In this document: piece after piece, positions 13,599-22,485 of the stretch
Position numbering within the stretch: the first letter of the stretch is position 1
Layout of the letters: every line of letters starts with the position of its first letter
Origin: Micromonospora sp. Llam0
Lineage (GTDB): Bacteria > Actinomycetota > Actinomycetes > Mycobacteriales > Micromonosporaceae
Reading direction: 5' to 3'
Length of the DNA stretch: 64,000 nt
NCBI RefSeq assembly: GCF_003751085.1
Contig: NZ_RJJY01000001.1
Location: 1,426,001 to 1,490,000, forward strand
The notes under the pieces: generated by a model
The model's database searches: none
Told to the model about the DNA's origin: nothing
What the model saw: only the letters and a program-made list of their open reading frames with translations
Made by a program: the position numbers and the translations under genes

Positions 13599-13704
13599 TT
13601 TTCCCCGCGCTGGGAACCACATGCCCCTTTGGTTCCCAGCCACACCACGTTTCACAGAGCGGCGGTGCGATCCGCCCGTCGCGATAGGGACCTGAGGAGA
13701 ACTG

Positions 13705-14022
13705 GTGCCGCTCCCGTCACTGACCCCCGAACAGCGCGCAGCCGCGCTGGAGAAGGCCGCGGAGATCCGTAAGGCCCGTGCTGAGTTGAAGGAGCAACTC
13801 AAGCAGGGCAAGACCACCCTCGCCGCCGTGCTCGACCGGGCGGAGTCCGACGACGTTGTCGGCAAGCTGAAGGTTTCCGCCGTGCTGCAGGCGATGCCGG
13901 GCATCGGCAAGATCCGGGCGACCCAGATCATGGAGAAGCTCAAGATCGCCGACAGCCGTCGCCTCCGTGGCCTCGGCGACCAGCAGCGCAAGGCCCTGCT
14001 CGGGGAGTTCGCCGCGAACTGA
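13705..14022 (+). CDS. mihF: Actinobacterial integration host factor
   Basis: This small nucleoid-associated protein bends DNA and is essential in mycobacteria and important for development in Streptomyces. The 105-aa product has the long basic N-terminal helix (EKAAEIRKARAELKEQLKQGKTTL) and the helix-two-turn-helix DNA-binding part VLQAMPGIGKIRATQIMEKL, similar to the S13-like fold. The GTG at 13705 is preceded by GAGGAGAA. It stands directly upstream of gmk, the usual place for this gene in actinomycetes. Confidence 0.95.
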   Translation: MPLPSLTPEQRAAALEKAAEIRKARAELKEQLKQGKTTLAAVLDRAESDDVVGKLKVSAVLQAMPGIGKIRATQIMEKLKIADSRRLRGLGDQQRKALLGEFAAN

Positions 14023-14048
14023 TTCGCGGCAGGGTGTAGAAACAAGCA

Positions 14049-14657
14049 GTGACCATGTATGACGACGCGCGCCCGGCAGCTCGGCTCACGGTCCTCTCCG
14101 GCCCCTCCGGGGTCGGCAAGGACAGCGTGATCGAGCTGATCCGGGCGCGCTCGCCCTGGATCTGGCTGTCCGTCTCGGTGACCACCCGCCCGATGCGGGA
14201 CTACGAGGTCGACGGCGTCCACTACTACTTCGTCGACCGACCCGAGTTCGAGCGGATGGCCGCCACCGGGCAGCTGCTGGAGTGGGCCGAGTTCGCCGGC
14301 AACCTCTACGGCACGCCGCGCTCGGCGGTCGAGCAACGACTACGCGCCGGCGAGCCGGTGCTGCTGAAGATCGACCTGCAGGGTGCCCGGCAGGTACGGG
14401 CCGCGATGCCCGAGGCCCAGCTGGTCTTCCTCGCGCCACCCAGCGTCGAGGAGCTGAAACGGCGCCTCGTCGGTCGGGGGACCGACGACGAGGAGACGAT
14501 CCGTCGCCGGCTGGAGCACGCCGACGAGGAGTTGGCCGCCGAGCGGGAGTTCGACGTCACGGTGGTGAACGACGAGGTGAAGCGAGCCGCGACCGAGCTG
14601 GTAGGATTGCTCGGTTCGTCATTATTGACCGACGCCCAGTCACACCGCCCGGCCTGA
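14049..14657 (+). CDS. gmk: Guanylate kinase
   Basis: Gmk phosphorylates GMP to GDP. The 202-aa protein has the P-loop GPSGVGKD near residue 18, the GMP-binding [20 protein letters not shown] segment, DLQGARQVR, and the lid [15 protein letters not shown] at 14049 and an ATG two codons later are both possible starts; the GTG is kept as the first. It is 26 bp downstream of mihF and 42 bp upstream of rpoZ, on the same strand. Confidence 0.96.
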   Translation: MTMYDDARPAARLTVLSGPSGVGKDSVIELIRARSPWIWLSVSVTTRPMRDYEVDGVHYYFVDRPEFERMAATGQLLEWAEFAGNLYGTPRSAVEQRLRAGEPVLLKIDLQGARQVRAAMPEAQLVFLAPPSVEELKRRLVGRGTDDEETIRRRLEHADEELAAEREFDVTVVNDEVKRAATELVGLLGSSLLTDAQSHRPA

Positions 14658-14699
14658 CAGCACCCAGCGACAGAGCCCGACGACACAGAGGTTGCATCC

Positions 14700-14963
14700 G
14701 TGGGATCCATTGCCAGCCCGGAAGGCATCACCAACCCGCCCATCGACGAGTTGCTGGAGAAGACCTCGTCGAAGTACGCCCTGGTGATCTTCGCCGCCAA
14801 GCGTGCCCGCCAGGTCAACGCGTACTACAGCCAGCTCGGTGAGGGCCTGCTGGAGTACGTCGGACCGCTGGTGGAGACCACGCCGCAGGAGAAGCCGCTC
14901 TCCATCGCCATGCGGGAGATCAACTCCAACCTGCTCACCGCCGAGCCCACCGACCAGCCCTGA
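14700..14963 (+). CDS. rpoZ: RNA polymerase omega subunit
   Basis: Omega clamps the beta' subunit and helps assemble RNA polymerase. The 87-aa product has the family core [27 protein letters not shown] and the C-terminal [15 protein letters not shown]. The GTG start follows AGAGGTTG. The stop TGA (14961-14963) overlaps the proposed CTG start of coaBC, suggesting coupled translation. Confidence 0.96.
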   Translation: MGSIASPEGITNPPIDELLEKTSSKYALVIFAAKRARQVNAYYSQLGEGLLEYVGPLVETTPQEKPLSIAMREINSNLLTAEPTDQP

Positions 14964-16201
14964 GCGCCGGTACGCCGGACCGCGTCCCGCCCCGGGTCGT
15001 CCTCGGCGTCGGTGGCGGGATCGCCGCGTACAAGGCGTGTGAGCTGCTTCGGCTGCTGACCGAGTCGGGCCACCAGGTCAAGGTGGTGCCGACTGCGGCC
15101 GCGTTGCGGTTCGTCGGTGCGCCGACCTGGTCGGCGCTGTCCGGGCAGCCGGTCGCCGACGACGTCTTCAGCGACGTCCACGATGTGCCGCATGTGCGGC
15201 TCGGCCAGCAGGCCGACCTGGTGCTGGTCGCCCCGGCCACGGCGGATCTGATCGCCCGGGCCGCGCACGGGCTCGCCGACGACCTGCTCACCAACACCCT
15301 GCTGACCGCCCGGTGCCCGGTGCTGCTCGCCCCGGCGATGCACACCGAGATGTGGGAGCATCCGGCCACCGCCGACAACGTCGCGCTGCTGCGCCGTCGC
15401 GGGGTGCTGGTCATCGAGCCGGCGACCGGCCGGCTGACCGGGTCCGACTCCGGCAAGGGCCGACTGCCCGACCCCGGAGAGATCTTCGCCGTCGCCCGCC
15501 GGGTCCTGGCCCGGTCCGCCGGAACAGCCGCCGGCCTCGTCGGCGCCGACCTCGCCGGCCGGCGGGTGGTGGTCACCGCCGGCGGCACCCGCGAACCGCT
15601 CGACCCGGTGCGGTTCCTCGGCAACCGGTCGTCCGGCAAGCAGGGGTACGCCTTCGCCCGTACCGCCGTGGCCCGTGGCGCGCAGGTGACGGTGATCGCC
15701 GCGAACGTGTCGCTGCCCGATCCGGCCGGTGTCCGGCTGGTCCGGGTGGGCAGCACCGAGGAGCTGCGGGTCGCCACGCTCGCCGCGGCGGCCGAAGCCG
15801 ACGTGGTCGTGATGGCGGCGGCGCCGGCTGACTTCCGGCCGGCGAGCTACGTACCCACGAAGATCAAGAAGGACGACGGGGGGCGAGCGCCGGTGATCGA
15901 GCTGGTCACCAACCCGGACATCGCCGCCGAGCTCGGCGCGGCCAAGCGCCCCGGCCAGCTCCTCGTCGCGTTCGCTGCGGAAACCGGGGACCTGCTGACC
16001 AACGCCCGGGCGAAGCTGGCGCGCAAGAACGCGGACCTGATCGTCGCCAACCAGGTGGGTGCCGACCGGGTGTTCGGCGCGGACGCCAACTCCGCCACGG
16101 TGCTCGACGCCGACGGCCCGGTCGCGGTGCTCGACGAACGCGGCAAGGAGCAGCTCGCCGACGACGTCTGGGATCTGGTGGCGGCCCGACTGGCGCAGTG
16201 A
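14960..16201 (+). CDS. coaBC: Bifunctional phosphopantothenoylcysteine decarboxylase/synthetase, unusual start
   Basis: CoaBC adds cysteine to 4'-phosphopantothenate (CoaB half) and decarboxylates the product with FMN (CoaC half) in coenzyme A synthesis. The flavodoxin-like CoaC half opens [21 protein letters not shown] and contains [16 protein letters not shown]; the CoaB half contains [27 protein letters not shown]. These N-terminal motifs are in frame only if translation begins near 14960, where the codon is CTG overlapping the rpoZ stop. The first ATG, GTG or TTG in frame is GTG at 15080, which would delete the flavin-binding N-terminus. The CTG is therefore proposed, with a base change or sequencing error as the alternative. 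The stop lies inside a tandem repeat. Confidence 0.9.
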   Translation: MSAGTPDRVPPRVVLGVGGGIAAYKACELLRLLTESGHQVKVVPTAAALRFVGAPTWSALSGQPVADDVFSDVHDVPHVRLGQQADLVLVAPATADLIARAAHGLADDLLTNTLLTARCPVLLAPAMHTEMWEHPATADNVALLRRRGVLVIEPATGRLTGSDSGKGRLPDPGEIFAVARRVLARSAGTAAGLVGADLAGRRVVVTAGGTREPLDPVRFLGNRSSGKQGYAFARTAVARGAQVTVIAANVSLPDPAGVRLVRVGSTEELRVATLAAAAEADVVVMAAAPADFRPASYVPTKIKKDDGGRAPVIELVTNPDIAAELGAAKRPGQLLVAFAAETGDLLTNARAKLARKNADLIVANQVGADRVFGADANSATVLDADGPVAVLDERGKEQLADDVWDLVAARLAQ

Positions 16202-16308
16202 GCTCCGCTACGTCGCGCAGTGAGCTCCGCTACGTCGCGCAGTGAGCTCCGCTACGTCGCGCAGTGAGCTCCGCTACGTCGCGCAGTGAGCTCCGCTACG
16301 TCGCGCAG
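16193..16308 (+). repeat. Five tandem 22-bp repeats at the coaBC stop
   Basis: Five perfect 22-bp units begin at 16193, 16215, 16237, 16259 and 16281, followed by a six-base partial unit. The unit contains GTGAGCTCCGCTACGTC, and the coaBC stop codon is inside the first one. Each unit carries TGA in the same relative place, so the array cannot lengthen the protein. It lies between coaBC and metK. Confidence 0.95.
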
Positions 16309-16396
16309 CGCCGGATTCCTTGGTCGGCACGGCGCCAGACCCCAACGTGGATGACTAGACTGCCGGGAACCATTGCTTTCGGATTCAAGGAGTACC

Positions 16397-17593
16397 GTGG
16401 CACGCCGTCTCTTCACCTCCGAGTCTGTCACGGAGGGCCACCCGGACAAGATCGCCGACCAGATCAGCGACGGGATCCTCGACGCGCTGCTGGCCCAGGA
16501 CCCCCGGTCCCGGGTCGCGGTCGAAACCCTGATCACCACCGGCCAGGTGCACGTCGCCGGGGAGGTCACCACGCAGGCGTACGCGGACATCCCGGCCATC
16601 GTCCGCGAGACGATCCTCGGGATCGGCTACGACTCCTCGAAGAAAGGGTTCGACGGCGCGTCCTGCGGGGTGAGCGTGTCGATCGGCGCCCAGTCGCCGG
16701 ACATCGCCCAGGGCGTCGACACCGCCATCGAGCGCCGGGTCGGCGAGTCGGCTGACGACGCGCTCGACGCCCAGGGCGCCGGCGACCAGGGCATGATGTT
16801 CGGGTTCGCCTGCTCGGAGACGCCGGAGCTGATGCCGCTGCCGATCGCGTTGGCGCACCGGCTGGCGAGGCGGCTGTCGGCGACCCGCAAGGACGGCACC
16901 ATCCCCTACCTGCGGCCGGACGGCAAGACCCAGGTCACCGTCGAGTACGACGGGCTGCGGCCGGTACGGCTGGACACCGTGGTCGTCTCCAGCCAGCATG
17001 CCGCGGACATCTCGCTGGAGTCGCTGCTCACCCCGGACGTCCGCGAGCACGTGATCGCCCCCGAGCTGGAGGGCCTCGGTCTGGACACCGACGGTTACCG
17101 GCTGTTGGTCAACCCGACCGGACGCTTCGAGATCGGCGGACCGATGGGCGACGCCGGCCTGACCGGCCGGAAGATCATCGTGGACACGTACGGTGGGTAC
17201 GCCCGGCACGGTGGCGGCGCGTTCTCCGGCAAGGACCCGTCGAAGGTGGACCGCTCGGCGGCGTACGCGATGCGCTGGGTGGCCAAGAACGTGGTGGCCG
17301 CCGGGCTGGCGGAGCGGTGCGAGGCGCAGGTCGCGTACGCGATCGGCAAGGCCCACCCGGTGAGCCTGTTCGTGGAGACGTTCGGCACCGAGAACGTGCC
17401 GGTGGACCGGATCGAACGGGCGATCGGCGAGGTGTTCGACCTGCGGCCGGCTGCGATCATCCGGGACCTGGACCTGCTGCGGCCGATCTACCGGCCGACC
17501 GCCGCGTACGGCCACTTCGGTCGGGAGCTGCCGGAGTTCGCCTGGGAGCGCACCGACCGGGCCGCTGACCTGAAGTCCGCCGCCGGAGCCTGA
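16397..17593 (+). CDS. metK: S-adenosylmethionine synthetase
   Basis: MetK makes S-adenosylmethionine from methionine and ATP. The 398-aa product carries the N-terminal [16 protein letters not shown], the ATP-binding [12 protein letters not shown], the flexible-loop region [11 protein letters not shown] and the glycine-rich [16 protein letters not shown]. The GTG at 16397 has AAGGAG five bases before it and gives the normal N-terminus [17 protein letters not shown]; the frame extends eight codons further without support. No SAM riboswitch is recognisable in the repeat-containing upstream region. Confidence 0.97.
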   Translation: MARRLFTSESVTEGHPDKIADQISDGILDALLAQDPRSRVAVETLITTGQVHVAGEVTTQAYADIPAIVRETILGIGYDSSKKGFDGASCGVSVSIGAQSPDIAQGVDTAIERRVGESADDALDAQGAGDQGMMFGFACSETPELMPLPIALAHRLARRLSATRKDGTIPYLRPDGKTQVTVEYDGLRPVRLDTVVVSSQHAADISLESLLTPDVREHVIAPELEGLGLDTDGYRLLVNPTGRFEIGGPMGDAGLTGRKIIVDTYGGYARHGGGAFSGKDPSKVDRSAAYAMRWVAKNVVAAGLAERCEAQVAYAIGKAHPVSLFVETFGTENVPVDRIERAIGEVFDLRPAAIIRDLDLLRPIYRPTAAYGHFGRELPEFAWERTDRAADLKSAAGA

Positions 17594-17665
17594 CTCACCG
17601 CCGCTGACCGTACCGCCGGGGGTGGCGGGTCGCCGGCCACCCCGGCGGCCGGGCAGGATGGCCCG

Positions 17666-19741
17666 GTGAGCACCCGAGCAGGACACGACCGGCAGCCGGC
17701 CGACCTGCTGCCGGTCGCGCGTATCTGCGTCGACGTGCCGCTGCCGCACCTGGACCGGCCGTTCGACTACCTGGTCCCGGCGGAGCTCGACGACGGCGTG
17801 CAGCCGGGCACCCGGGTCCGGGTCCGGTTCGCCGGCCAACTGGTGGCCGGGTGGGTGCTGGACCGGGTGGCCGCCTCCGGCCACGACGGCAAGCTCGCCT
17901 TCCTCGACAAGCTGGTCTCGCCGGAACGGGTGCTCAGCGCCGACATCGCCGCTCTGGCCCGCACCGTCGCCGACCGGTACGCCGGGCACCTGGCCGACGT
18001 GCTGCGGCTGGCGGTGCCGCCGCGACACGCCCGCGTCGAGCAGGAGCCCAGCGAACCCGAGTCCGGTCCCGCCACCGCGCCGACTGACGCCGCGCCACCC
18101 GATGCCGTGTCGACCGATGCCGTGTCGACCGATGCCGTGCCGACAGACGCTGTGCCGACAGACGCTGTGCCGACAGACGCTGTGCCGACCGATGCCGACG
18201 GATGGGCGGCGTACCCGTCCGGGCCCGCGTTTCTGCGGGCCGTCGCCGACGGCCGACCGGCCCGCGCCGTCTGGGCGCCGCTGCCCGGCGAGGACTGGCC
18301 GGCCCGGTACGCCGAGGCGATCGCCGCCACTGTACGGGCCGGCCGGGGCGCGGTCGCGGTGCTACCGGACGGACGCGACGTCGACCGGCTCGACGCGGCC
18401 CTGCGTTCGGCCCTGGGCGAAGGCCGGCACGTGGTGCTCACCGCGGCGCTCGGCCCGGCCCGACGCTACCGGGCGTTCCTCGCGGCGAACCGCGGCCAGG
18501 TCAAGGTGGTCGTCGGCACCCGGGCGGCGATGTTCGCCCCGGTCGCCGACCTGGGCCTGGTCGCCATCTGGGACGACGGCGACGACGTGCACGCCGAACC
18601 GCGCGCCCCCTACCCGCACGCCCGCGAGGTCCTGCTGACCCGGGCACAGCTGGGCGGGGTCGCGGCGCTGCTCGGCGGTTTCGCCCGCTCCGGTGAGGCA
18701 CAGCAGCTCGTCGAAACCGGCTGGGCCCGGGAGATCGTCGCCGCCCGGGCAACTGTCCGGCGACGTGCCCCACGGGTCACCCCGGCCGGCGACGATGCCC
18801 AGTTGGCCCGCGACGCCGGTGCCGCCACCGCCCGGCTGCCCAGCCTGGCCTTCGCCACCGCCCGTACGGCGTTGCAGGCCGGGATGCCGGTGCTGGTGCA
18901 GGTGCCCCGGCGCGGCTACCTGCCGGCGGTGTCCTGCGCGGACTGCCGGACCCCGGCCCGCTGCCCGCACTGCGCCGGCCCGCTGGCCCTGCCGGCTGCT
19001 ACCGCCACCGCGCAGTGCCGCTGGTGCGGCCGGCCGGCCGCCGGCTACGCCTGCCCGCACTGCCACGGGCGGCGGCTACGGGCGTCGGTGACCGGCGCCC
19101 GGCGTACCGCCGAGGAGCTGGGCCGGGCGTTCCCCGGCACCACGGTGCGGACCTCCGGCCGCGACGAGGTGCTCACCGTGGTGCCGGCCGAACCGGCGGT
19201 GGTGGTCGCCACCCCCGGGGCCGAGCCGGTGGCCGACGGCGGCTACGGCGCCGTACTGCTGCTGGACACCTGGGCGTTGCTGACCCGGGCCGACCTGCGG
19301 GCGGCGGAGGAGGCACTACGCCGCTGGCTGTCCGCCGCCGCGTTGGCCCGGTCGGCGGCCGACGGCGGCCGGGTGGTGGTGGTCGCCGACGGTGGGCTCG
19401 CCCCGGTGCAGGCGCTGCTGCGCTGGGACCCCGGCTGGTTCGCCGCCCGGGAGCTGGCCGACCGGCGGGAGCTGGGTTTCCCGCCGGCGGCCCGGATGGC
19501 CAGCGTGACCGGTCCGGCCGAGGCGGTGGCCGAACTGCTGGCCGCGTTGCGGATGCCGGACGGTGCCGAACTGCTCGGTCCGGTGCCGGCGGCCGACGGA
19601 CAGGAACGGATGTTGATCCGGGTCCGCCGGTCGCAAGCGGCCGAACTGGCCCGGCAGCTGCGGCTGGCAGCCGGTACCCGTACCGCCCGCCGGGCCGGGC
19701 AGCCGGTACGCATCCAGATCGACCCGCTCGACCTGCTCTAG
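17666..19741 (+). CDS. priA: Actinobacterial PriA (primosomal protein N'), helicase-defective type
   Basis: PriA restarts replication forks. This 691-aa protein has the N-terminal DNA-binding domain (VARICVDVPLPHLDRPFDYLVP) and the zinc-binding region with eight cysteines as paired CxxC motifs (about residues 423-470). It lacks a Walker A sequence: the helicase core begins AVLPDGRDVDRLDAAL and the usual DExH box is IWDDGDDVHAEP. Loss of the ATPase motifs is known for actinobacterial PriA, so this is not damage. A repeat tract encodes residues 146-175. The TAG stop (19739-19741) coincides with the CTAG flank of IS copy B, so the reading frame ends exactly at the insertion. Confidence 0.9.
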   Translation: MSTRAGHDRQPADLLPVARICVDVPLPHLDRPFDYLVPAELDDGVQPGTRVRVRFAGQLVAGWVLDRVAASGHDGKLAFLDKLVSPERVLSADIAALARTVADRYAGHLADVLRLAVPPRHARVEQEPSEPESGPATAPTDAAPPDAVSTDAVSTDAVPTDAVPTDAVPTDAVPTDADGWAAYPSGPAFLRAVADGRPARAVWAPLPGEDWPARYAEAIAATVRAGRGAVAVLPDGRDVDRLDAALRSALGEGRHVVLTAALGPARRYRAFLAANRGQVKVVVGTRAAMFAPVADLGLVAIWDDGDDVHAEPRAPYPHAREVLLTRAQLGGVAALLGGFARSGEAQQLVETGWAREIVAARATVRRRAPRVTPAGDDAQLARDAGAATARLPSLAFATARTALQAGMPVLVQVPRRGYLPAVSCADCRTPARCPHCAGPLALPAATATAQCRWCGRPAAGYACPHCHGRRLRASVTGARRTAEELGRAFPGTTVRTSGRDEVLTVVPAEPAVVVATPGAEPVADGGYGAVLLLDTWALLTRADLRAAEEALRRWLSAAALARSAADGGRVVVVADGGLAPVQALLRWDPGWFAARELADRRELGFPPAARMASVTGPAEAVAELLAALRMPDGAELLGPVPAADGQERMLIRVRRSQAAELARQLRLAAGTRTARRAGQPVRIQIDPLDLL
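18101..18190 (+). repeat. 15-bp in-frame minisatellite inside priA
   Basis: Six 15-bp units (18101, 18116, 18131, 18146, 18161, 18176) encode repeated Asp-Ala-Val-(Ser/Pro)-Thr, followed by a partial unit. They lie in the linker between the PriA DNA-binding domain and the helicase-like core. Because the unit is a multiple of three, slippage would change linker length without shifting the frame. Confidence 0.95.
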
Positions 19742-20767
19742 ATGATCGATTCCAAGGGGTCAGTGGTCGAATGCGGTCAGGGAGCGCAGGGTCGGTTGGC
19801 CGGTGTGCCAGTTGTGCCAGATCGCGGCGGTCAGGGCGAGGACGCGTTGCAGGACCCGGACGGCGACGCCGGTGATGGTCCGGCCGCCGTGCTGTTCGAG
19901 GTCGAGTTGGCTTTTGAAGGTCTGGTTGACTGATTCGATGGTCTGCCGGACGGCGCGGAGCAGGCCCCGGCCGGGTCGTGCGGGTTCGGTGCGGTACGCG
20001 GGGCGTACGACGGTGACATCGTTGTCGTTGAGCCAGATTTCGGTGTCGCGGTCGCGGTAGCCCTTGTCCACGACCAGGATCACCCCGTCGGGGTGGTGGA
20101 ACATGCCGGGTTGCAGGGTGACCAGGTCGATGAGGACTTCACGTTCGTCGGTCTTGGCGTTGGTGAGGGCGAACGCGACCGGCAGTCCGTGGACCGTGGT
20201 GACCAGGTGCAGGCGTAGTCCCCAGAACAGCCGGGAGTGGGAGGCGCAGTAGCCGTAGCCGGCCCAGCCGGCCAGGTCGGAACGCTGCACCGTCTCGCGG
20301 GATGTGCCGCAGGGCACGGGTGTGGAGTCGGCGATCCGGATCGGGTGCCGCCACGGGTCGGTGTCGGTGGCGAGCACCGTGATGAAGTGGGCCAGTTGGG
20401 TGGTCAGCGCTCGCAGCCGTTTGTTGTAGCCGGGCTGTTTGGGCAGGTGGGGGAACAGGTGGATGATGGATTTGCGGGCGTAGCGGATCCAGCGGGTCTC
20501 GTTGTGGTAGCCGAGTAGTGCCTGCATCACTGACACCGTGATGAGTTCGGCGTCGGTGATCCGGGCGGTGATGCCGACCGCTGGACGCCACCGGTTGAGG
20601 TGCGGGGACGCCTTCAGTTCGTCGTCGATCCTGACGTACAGTGCGGTCGCGAGGGTGTCCAGATCGACGTGCACGTGGCCTCCATGGTTTCGCTGCCTAG
20701 GCAACGTTGATCATGGATGCCCTCGCGTCCGCTTGCTACCCCGTATCCCTTGGAATCGATCATCTAG
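19738..20767 (-). mobile_element. IS982-like insertion sequence, copy B (inverted)
   Basis: Same 1030-bp element as copy A, with the same ATGATCGATTCCAAGGG ends and CTAG at both borders, in the reverse orientation. The left border is the priA stop codon. Removing the element with one CTAG restores priA followed by a small hairpin (CTGGC-TTTA-GCCAG, 20768-20781), which supports CTAG as the duplicated target. Confidence 0.92.
19760..20674 (-). CDS. IS982-family transposase (copy B)
   Basis: A 304-aa DDE transposase with the same three acidic motifs as copy A (D116, D203, E247). The only difference seen in the protein is Pro at residue 107 in place of Leu. The start GTG has the same GGAGG ribosome-binding site. 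It reads towards priA. Both copies look intact and could be active, although Pro next to D106 might affect this copy. Confidence 0.9.
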   Translation of the reverse strand: MHVDLDTLATALYVRIDDELKASPHLNRWRPAVGITARITDAELITVSVMQALLGYHNETRWIRYARKSIIHLFPHLPKQPGYNKRLRALTTQLAHFITVLATDTDPWRHPIRIADSTPVPCGTSRETVQRSDLAGWAGYGYCASHSRLFWGLRLHLVTTVHGLPVAFALTNAKTDEREVLIDLVTLQPGMFHHPDGVILVVDKGYRDRDTEIWLNDNDVTVVRPAYRTEPARPGRGLLRAVRQTIESVNQTFKSQLDLEQHGGRTITGVAVRVLQRVLALTAAIWHNWHTGQPTLRSLTAFDH

Positions 20768-20843
20768 CTGGCTTTAGCCAGACGAGGGACGTGCACGGGA
20801 GTTCGTCTGGGTATGGGCTTGGCGTCGGCGTAGGCTGCGCCGG

Positions 20844-21602
20844 GTGACGAGGACGAGGCGATCATGGGGTTCGGACAGGGCGGCGGCGGATGCCTCCTAC
20901 GCGGCGGCGTTCGACCGGTTGTTCGTTCAGGGTCGTGACGCGGTCCTGTCTGGGACGCACTACCGGGACACGCCACCGGTTGAGGGTGGCCGGTGGGGTA
21001 TGTCGGTGGTGTTCGTTCCCGGTACGGACAGTGCGCTGAGGCTGGCTGCGGTGACCGCCGAGGTGATGAAGCTGGCAGGTCCGGGTCATTGGCCGACCGG
21101 CGCCCCGGAGGCGGTGCATTTCACGGTCCGAGCCATTGAGGTTCATCGCCGCGATGTTCCTGTGGGTGATGCGCTGGTGGGTCGGTGTGCGGCTGCACTG
21201 GGTCGGGCGGCTGCGGAGTGTCGGCCAGCCCGGTTCAGGCTCAGCGGGGTGACGCTCACGCCGTCTGGGGTGATGGCATGTGCGTTTCCCCATGACGACG
21301 CTGCTGACGGGTTCGCTGATCGGCTGGGTGAGGAGTTGGGGTCCGACGGCTGGTTCGAGGACAGCTATCACCGTGACATCTGGTACGCCACGCTGGTGCA
21401 CTTCACCGGTGAGGTCCGCAATCGGCAAGGGCTGGTGGACTGGGTCGCCAGGCGGCGGGATCTGAATCTGGGTGAGGCCGCCGTCGACAGGGCGGAACTG
21501 CTGCGGTTTCGGCACAACGGCCGGCAGCCGGTACGGGTTGGGCTTGGACACGCGCGACTCGACGGAGTGTCTGTCGCGGCTTTCGTTTCAGATCGCCGGT
21601 AG
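20844..21602 (+). CDS. Putative 2H-type phosphoesterase (2'-5' RNA ligase-like)
   Basis: Two HxT motifs, H92-F-T94 and H186-F-T188, both in beta-strand-like contexts (AVHFTVRAIEV and TLVHFTGEV), are 94 residues apart, the hallmark of the 2H phosphoesterase superfamily. Members cleave 2',3'-cyclic phosphates or 2'-5' linkages in RNA; the substrate here is unknown. The 252-aa product is cytosolic, with no signal peptide. It is a single gene between IS copy B and the lectin gene. The GTG start is the first in frame, without a strong ribosome-binding site. The assignment rests on motifs alone. Confidence 0.6.
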   Translation: MTRTRRSWGSDRAAADASYAAAFDRLFVQGRDAVLSGTHYRDTPPVEGGRWGMSVVFVPGTDSALRLAAVTAEVMKLAGPGHWPTGAPEAVHFTVRAIEVHRRDVPVGDALVGRCAAALGRAAAECRPARFRLSGVTLTPSGVMACAFPHDDAADGFADRLGEELGSDGWFEDSYHRDIWYATLVHFTGEVRNRQGLVDWVARRRDLNLGEAAVDRAELLRFRHNGRQPVRVGLGHARLDGVSVAAFVSDRR

Positions 21603-21768
21603 CCGGTGGGGCGGCAGGCACCGCCCCACCAGGAGGGTGACGGTCATGCGCGGTAGCCGAGGCTGAGGGCGGTCCAGCCGGCGGCTATCCAGCGGGGCAC
21701 GGTGGTGAGGTCATGGCGGTCCGGGGCGCCAGTACCAGCGCGCCCCGGACCGGTGCGGCTCTCGTCGA

Positions 21769-22200
21769 TCAGCTGAAACAGGTCGGGGAGATTGCGGTGT
21801 ACCCGACGTAGAGAACGCCGCTGGCGTTGATGTCAACGGTGCTGCCCTTGCGTTTCCCGCTTGCCCAGACAGCGCGGCCAGCCAGGTTGTAGACGACAAA
21901 GTTTCCGTCGTTCTGGTACACCGCACGCTTTCCGCTGCCGGTGGTCTTTGCGCTCCAACAGGCCCGCTTCGTCTTGACGTTGCGGAGTACGAGATTCCCG
22001 TCGCTCTGCATGGTCAGCCGGACCTGGGACTTGTCGGAAATTGTCCGCTGGATGTAGTCACCGTGGTGCAACTGCTCGCCCTTGTCGAGCTTGGTGCCGA
22101 GGTTTGCGGCCTGCGCCGGGGAGAGGGTGATGCCGATCATGACGGCGACGGTGCTGGCGAGCGCCAGTAGGCGCCGGATGTCTCGTCTAACGGGGTGCAT
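21769..22200 (-). CDS. Secreted B-lectin (mannose-binding lectin) domain protein
   Basis: A 143-aa protein with a Sec signal peptide (basic RRDIRR, hydrophobic core, AQAAN cleavage region near residue 32) and one bulb-type lectin domain. Two sugar-pocket motifs of the QxDxNxVxY kind are visible: QSDGNLVLRN and QNDGNFVVYN, the second complete. The domain contains WSAKTTGSGK and WASGKRKG. Such domains bind mannose and occur in secreted carbohydrate-binding proteins and in lectin-like bacteriocins; nothing here decides between these roles. The ATG is preceded by AAGGGACG. It is monocistronic. Confidence 0.75.
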   Translation of the reverse strand: MHPVRRDIRRLLALASTVAVMIGITLSPAQAANLGTKLDKGEQLHHGDYIQRTISDKSQVRLTMQSDGNLVLRNVKTKRACWSAKTTGSGKRAVYQNDGNFVVYNLAGRAVWASGKRKGSTVDINASGVLYVGYTAISPTCFS

Positions 22201-22485
22201 TTTTCGTCCCTTCGGTTGCGGAATTGCAAATCCGACAGGCGCTGGGTGAAAAGTGCGTGTTGCCGGATCTGAACTCCAGGTCTGTCTGTCTACCTACCAG
22301 GGTCGAGATCCACCGATCATTCGGCCAGGATCTGAACCGGCACTTGGCCGGAACTTGCATCGCTTGGCAAGGCGGTTAGGGCTTGCTTCACCTTTCTTCG
22401 ATGCCCGATGCTGTCATAAAATGTGTAAAAATGGTAAAAAAATGATGGTTAGGGGACGGTGAAGCGGGTCGGCGGTGACGCTGGT
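22201..22485. other. Intergenic region upstream of the lectin gene
   Basis: About 285 bp with no supported gene. The part next to 22200 should hold the lectin promoter. The stretch 22415-22450 is unusually A/T-rich for this genome, with runs of A, and borders the transposase element that follows. Confidence 0.5.

Noticed and set aside
16193..16308. CRISPR-like array
   Set aside because: The units are contiguous tandem repeats with no spacers, and no cas genes are present.
16309..16396. SAM riboswitch before metK
   Set aside because: No recognisable SAM-I, SAM-II or SAM-IV core elements could be found in the short leader.
12569..20767. Composite transposon carrying mihF to priA
   Set aside because: The six genes between the IS copies are core genes in normal order and orientation, so the copies more likely inserted independently into gaps.
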